Below the pieces are notes generated by a model. That model saw nothing but the letters and a program-made list of their open reading frames with translations, searched no databases and was not told the origin of the DNA. A program made the translations under genes and the position numbers. Positions 5,012-7,244 of a stretch of 7,244 nt of DNA are shown in pieces. Each line of letters starts with the position of its first letter. Positions within the stretch are counted from its first letter, which is position 1. Origin of the DNA: an uncultured Prevotellaceae bacterium (lineage in GTDB: Bacteria; Bacteroidota; Bacteroidia; Bacteroidales; Bacteroidaceae); contig CAMWRK010000106.1 of the NCBI GenBank assembly GCA_947176655.1, forward strand, positions 1 through 7,244. Direction: 5' to 3'.

Positions 5012-5884
5012 TCAATGTGTCAGTATCTCCACTCCGTGTTCGGTCATCAGATAAGTATGTTCCCACTGTGCGCTTGGCAACTCATCCTCCGTTATTATCT
5101 CCCAACCATAAGGATCTTCCTCGTCAACGAATACGCGCCATGTTCCCATGTTTATCATAGGCTCTATGGTGAAAGTCATGCCCGGTACAAGCAGCATGCC
5201 AGTTCCCTTGTGTCCGTAGTGTTCCACATCCGGTTCCTCGTGAAAACTACACCCCACTCCATGACCGCACAAATCGCGCACAACGCTGAATCCGTTGGCA
5301 TGGGCATGCTTCTGTATGGCATTCCCCAGATCGCCAACAAAGACATACGGTTCGGAACATATCCTTTCGCCCACTTTCAGGCATTCCCAGGCAACATCCA
5401 CCAGACGCTGCCAGGCGGCAGAGGTCTTGCCTATGACAAACATGCGGCTGGCATCGGCATAATACCCGTCAAGTATGGTCGTACAGTCCACATTGACAAT
5501 GTCGCCCTCTTCCAGAACGACATTCTCCGAAGGAATGCCGTGGCAGACAACTTCATTGACGCTGGTACAGCATGATTTCGGAAAGCCCTCATAGTTGAGC
5601 GGAGCCGGAATGCCCCCGTGACCTACGGTAAAGTCGTGCACTATCCTGTTGATGTCCTCGGTGGACATGCCTTCGCGTATGCGTTCCGCCACTTCGTCCA
5701 GAACAGCGGTGTTCAACGCCCCGGCGCGCCTTATGCCCTCTATCTGCTCCGGTGTCTTTATCAACTTGCGGCTTGGGCAGAGTTTGCCACGATTCTGGAA
5801 CTGCAATATGCGCATATCCATTTCCGTAGGATTCTGCCCCGGAATCAGTATCCAGTTTTCTTTTATTTTATTTTTATTTGCCAC
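5012..5884 (-). CDS. map: Methionine aminopeptidase, type I
   Basis: Removes the initiator methionine from new proteins in the cytoplasm. The full two-metal site is present: Asp133 (IVNVD), Asp144 (GYYAD), His208 (CGHGVG), Glu241 (FTIEPM) and Glu275 (QWEHT), with substrate-side His115 (VVCHGIP) and His215 (SFHEEP). There is an N-terminal extension of about 40 residues before the catalytic domain, which begins near TPEQIEGIRRAG (44-55). Similar sequence of this type, as in extended clostridial enzymes, precedes the domain there, but the zinc-binding SEC-C part is absent; only Cys36 remains. Start: this frame opens with GTG at 5884. An in-frame ATG at 5821 would give a 269-residue protein, and a choice is not possible from sequence alone. 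Co-directional with tsaD downstream. Many Bacteroidota carry another map in the large ribosomal operon, so this could be a second copy. Confidence 0.94.
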   Translation of the reverse strand: MANKNKIKENWILIPGQNPTEMDMRILQFQNRGKLCPSRKLIKTPEQIEGIRRAGALNTAVLDEVAERIREGMSTEDINRIVHDFTVGHGGIPAPLNYEGFPKSCCTSVNEVVCHGIPSENVVLEEGDIVNVDCTTILDGYYADASRMFVIGKTSAAWQRLVDVAWECLKVGERICSEPYVFVGDLGNAIQKHAHANGFSVVRDLCGHGVGCSFHEEPDVEHYGHKGTGMLLVPGMTFTIEPMINMGTWRVFVDEEDPYGWEIITEDELPSAQWEHTYLMTEHGVEILTH

Positions 5885-5918
5885 GTTTTACCTACCTTAG
5901 ACTACACTTTTTCGTGTA

Positions 5919-5926
5919 CAAAGGTA
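5919..5926 (-). promoter_or_regulatory. Bacteroidota -7 box for map-tsaD
   Basis: The minus strand reads TACCTTTG, a full match to TAnnTTTG, 34 bp before the GTG and about 98 bp before the alternative ATG of map. The nearest TTTG that could serve as -33 (5954-5951) is 24 bp away, slightly too far. Short 5-bp arms TGTAC/GTACA (5915-5919 and 5924-5928) flank it and could be chance. Confidence 0.55.
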
Positions 5927-5965
5927 CAAATAAGCCGTTGTAATAAAAAACAAATGCATTGATTC

Positions 5966-5997
5966 TTTCACAGGAAAATATTATTTCCTTATTTTTG
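5966..5997 (+). promoter_or_regulatory. Putative promoter of the sulfatase gene
   Basis: TATTTTTG at 5990-5997 fits the -7 consensus TAnnTTTG, and TTTC at 5966-5969, 20 bp upstream, is a one-mismatch -33 element. The region is A/T-rich, so chance matches are easier here than elsewhere. The predicted start of transcription is near 6003, giving a leader of about 65 bases. Confidence 0.45.
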
Positions 5998-6011
5998 TAT
6001 CATGTGATACA
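5996..6011. promoter_or_regulatory. Inverted repeat over the sulfatase promoter, candidate operator
   Basis: TGTATCA (5996-6002) and TGATACA (6005-6011) are perfect inverted arms separated by 2 bases. The site overlaps the end of the -7 box and the expected transcription start, a place where a dimeric regulator would block or control initiation. No regulator gene is in the window, so this is only a structural suggestion. Confidence 0.35.
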
Positions 6012-6067
6012 GTCCGGAACGCTGTAGCCACACACTCCGGAAACCATAAACGTGTAAACATATTCTC

Positions 6068-7244
6068 ATGAAAAACCTACACCAGCTACTCTGTGCCTCG
6101 GCCCTGCTGACACCAGCAACATATACTGATGCACAAACCGACGACCCACGTGCCGACGGAAACAGGCATCCTAACGTAATCATCATCCTTGCCGACGACC
6201 TCGGGTATGGTGACCTCGGTTGCTACGGAGCCAAGGGAGGAGTAAAGACGCCCAATGTGGACCGTCTGGCCAAAAATGGCATACGCTTTTTCAATTCGCA
6301 CGCAGCAGCATCCACCAGCACCCCCTCAAGATACTCCATTCTGACAGGCGAATACGCATGGAGGCGCGAAGACACCGGCATCGCCGCCGGCAACGCCAAA
6401 ATGATAATACGCCCCGAACAATACACCATGGCCGACATGTTCCACAACGCGGGATACACCACCGCAGCCATAGGGAAATGGCATCTGGGGCTGGGAGACC
6501 AGACAGGAGAACAGGACTGGAACGCTCCACTGCCGTGCGGTCTGCAGGACATTGGCTTCGATTACCACTACATCATGGCCGCTACAGCAGACCGCGTTCC
6601 GTGCGTATTCATAGAAAACGGATTCGTAGCCAACTACGATCCATCCGCTCCCATAGAGGTAAGCTACAAGAGCAACTTCCCCGGAGAACCGACAGGCAGA
6701 TCCAACCCGGAACTGCTCTACAACCTCAAGCCAAGTCCCAACCACGGTCACGACCAATCCATCGTGAACGGCATATCCCGTATAGGCTTCATGAAAGGAG
6801 GCGGCAGGGCATTGTGGAAAGACGAAAATATAGCCGACAGCATAGCATCGCATGCCGTACAATTTATCAGGCAGAACCATGACAATCCCTTCTTCATATA
6901 CCTATGTACCAATGACATACACGTACCCCGCTTCCCGCACCAGCGTTTCCGCGGCAAGACAACGATGGGCTTCCGTGGCGATGTCATAGCACAGTTTGAC
7001 TGGACTGTGGGCGAAGTAATCAATACCCTGCATGAACTCGGCATAGAGGACAATACCATCGTTATACTGACAAGTGACAACGGACCTGTGGTTGACGACG
7101 GATATGCCGACGAGGCCGTGCAGCTCCTTGGAGACCACAAGCCCACCGGCTCCCTGCGAGGCAACAAATACAGTGCCTTTGAAGGTGGGCCACGAGTGCC
7201 CATGATTGTCAGCTGGCCACGCAGGACAAAGCGCGGCAAAGATT
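6068..7244 (+). CDS. Secreted S1-family sulfatase, serine type (C-terminus beyond window)
   Basis: A hydrolase of sulfate esters of the alkaline-phosphatase fold; 392 codons are present and the frame is open at the edge. The active-site signature is STPSR (84-88) with LTG at 92-94. Ser84 would be oxidised to formylglycine, in anaerobes by the radical-SAM enzyme anSME. Metal and substrate residues are in place: Asp43-Asp44 (LADDLGYGD), Lys137 and His139 (GKWHLG), His285 (NDIHVP), Asp337-Asn338 (TSDNG) and Lys367 (RGNKYSAFEGG). The N-terminus has a hydrophobic stretch and a TDA-Q junction (20-23), so a signal peptidase I site is likely; the preceding Cys9 does not sit in a good lipobox. Overall motifs look like the arylsulfatase A-like group; the substrate cannot be read, though glycan or host sulfate esters are typical in this phylum. 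The ATG at 6068 was chosen for the signal peptide. No polysaccharide-locus genes are visible next to it. Confidence 0.93.
   Translation, partial: MKNLHQLLCASALLTPATYTDAQTDDPRADGNRHPNVIIILADDLGYGDLGCYGAKGGVKTPNVDRLAKNGIRFFNSHAAASTSTPSRYSILTGEYAWRREDTGIAAGNAKMIIRPEQYTMADMFHNAGYTTAAIGKWHLGLGDQTGEQDWNAPLPCGLQDIGFDYHYIMAATADRVPCVFIENGFVANYDPSAPIEVSYKSNFPGEPTGRSNPELLYNLKPSPNHGHDQSIVNGISRIGFMKGGGRALWKDENIADSIASHAVQFIRQNHDNPFFIYLCTNDIHVPRFPHQRFRGKTTMGFRGDVIAQFDWTVGEVINTLHELGIEDNTIVILTSDNGPVVDDGYADEAVQLLGDHKPTGSLRGNKYSAFEGGPRVPMIVSWPRRTKRGKD

Noticed and set aside
5915..5928. TGTAC/GTACA arms around the map -7 box as an operator
   Set aside because: The arms are only 5 bp and overlap promoter consensus bases, so chance is a sufficient explanation.
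6220..7239. Several open frames on both strands inside the sulfatase region
   Set aside because: They are out-of-frame shadows of a GC-rich gene whose own frame is uninterrupted from 6068 to the edge and carries the complete sulfatase motif set.
1..7244. CRISPR array, tRNA or rRNA gene, insertion sequence, attachment site, or a novel defence or RNA system
   Set aside because: No spaced direct repeats, cloverleaf, transposase motif or long structured intergenic stretch was seen; the largest gene-free genomic gap is under 200 bp.

Overview
The window is a chromosomal fragment of a Bacteroidales-type bacterium (phylum Bacteroidota), most likely a gut-associated lineage and probably one end of a draft or metagenome contig. 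Three things point there: Bacteroidota-style promoter boxes (TAnnTTTG) in front of most transcription units, the lineage-specific small protein DUF4295 encoded directly after L28 and L33, and a glycogen/starch-synthase-like gene of the Bacteroidota type divergent from panC-panD. Genus cannot be settled by reading alone.

Layout. Bases 1-82 are not genomic: they are a poly-T run plus a mutated but recognisable Illumina Nextera P7/i7 adapter, so the true contig starts at about base 83. From there a GT5 glycosyltransferase N-terminus (84-368, minus) is cut by the contig end. Divergent from it is the plus-strand unit panC (557-1399), panD (1396-1761, overlapping panC by 4 bp) and a methylmalonyl-CoA epimerase (1774-2178), closed by a perfect 12-bp-stem hairpin at 2233-2261. 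The hairpin also serves the convergent minus-strand omega-amidase (nitrilase superfamily, 2272-3051). Upstream of the amidase on the minus strand lies a ribosomal unit, rpmB (L28), rpmG (L33) and a 51-residue DUF4295 gene (3798 down to 3146), ended by a second hairpin at 3082-3110. Next, also on the minus strand, come map (5884 down to 5012) and tsaD (4956 down to 3943), probably one unit. The right end is a plus-strand, secreted, serine-type S1 sulfatase (6068 to the edge), whose C-terminus lies outside the window.

How they work together. PanD makes beta-alanine and PanC joins it to pantoate, giving pantothenate for CoA; the third gene acts on a CoA thioester in the propionate/succinate route. 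rpmB-rpmG, map and tsaD are translation housekeeping: ribosomal proteins, removal of initiator Met, and t6A modification of ANN-decoding tRNAs. The omega-amidase is a metabolite-repair or nitrogen-salvage enzyme. The sulfatase is the only accessory-type gene, probably acting on sulfated glycans or other host or dietary sulfate esters.

I looked for an undescribed system (repeat arrays, unusual RNAs, defence or mobile genes) and did not find one. The most useful observations are the adapter artefact and the false protein tail it creates, the untracked DUF4295 gene, a consensus Shine-Dalgarno in front of rpmG, an inverted repeat over the sulfatase promoter, and the unusual neighbourhoods of the epimerase and the omega-amidase.
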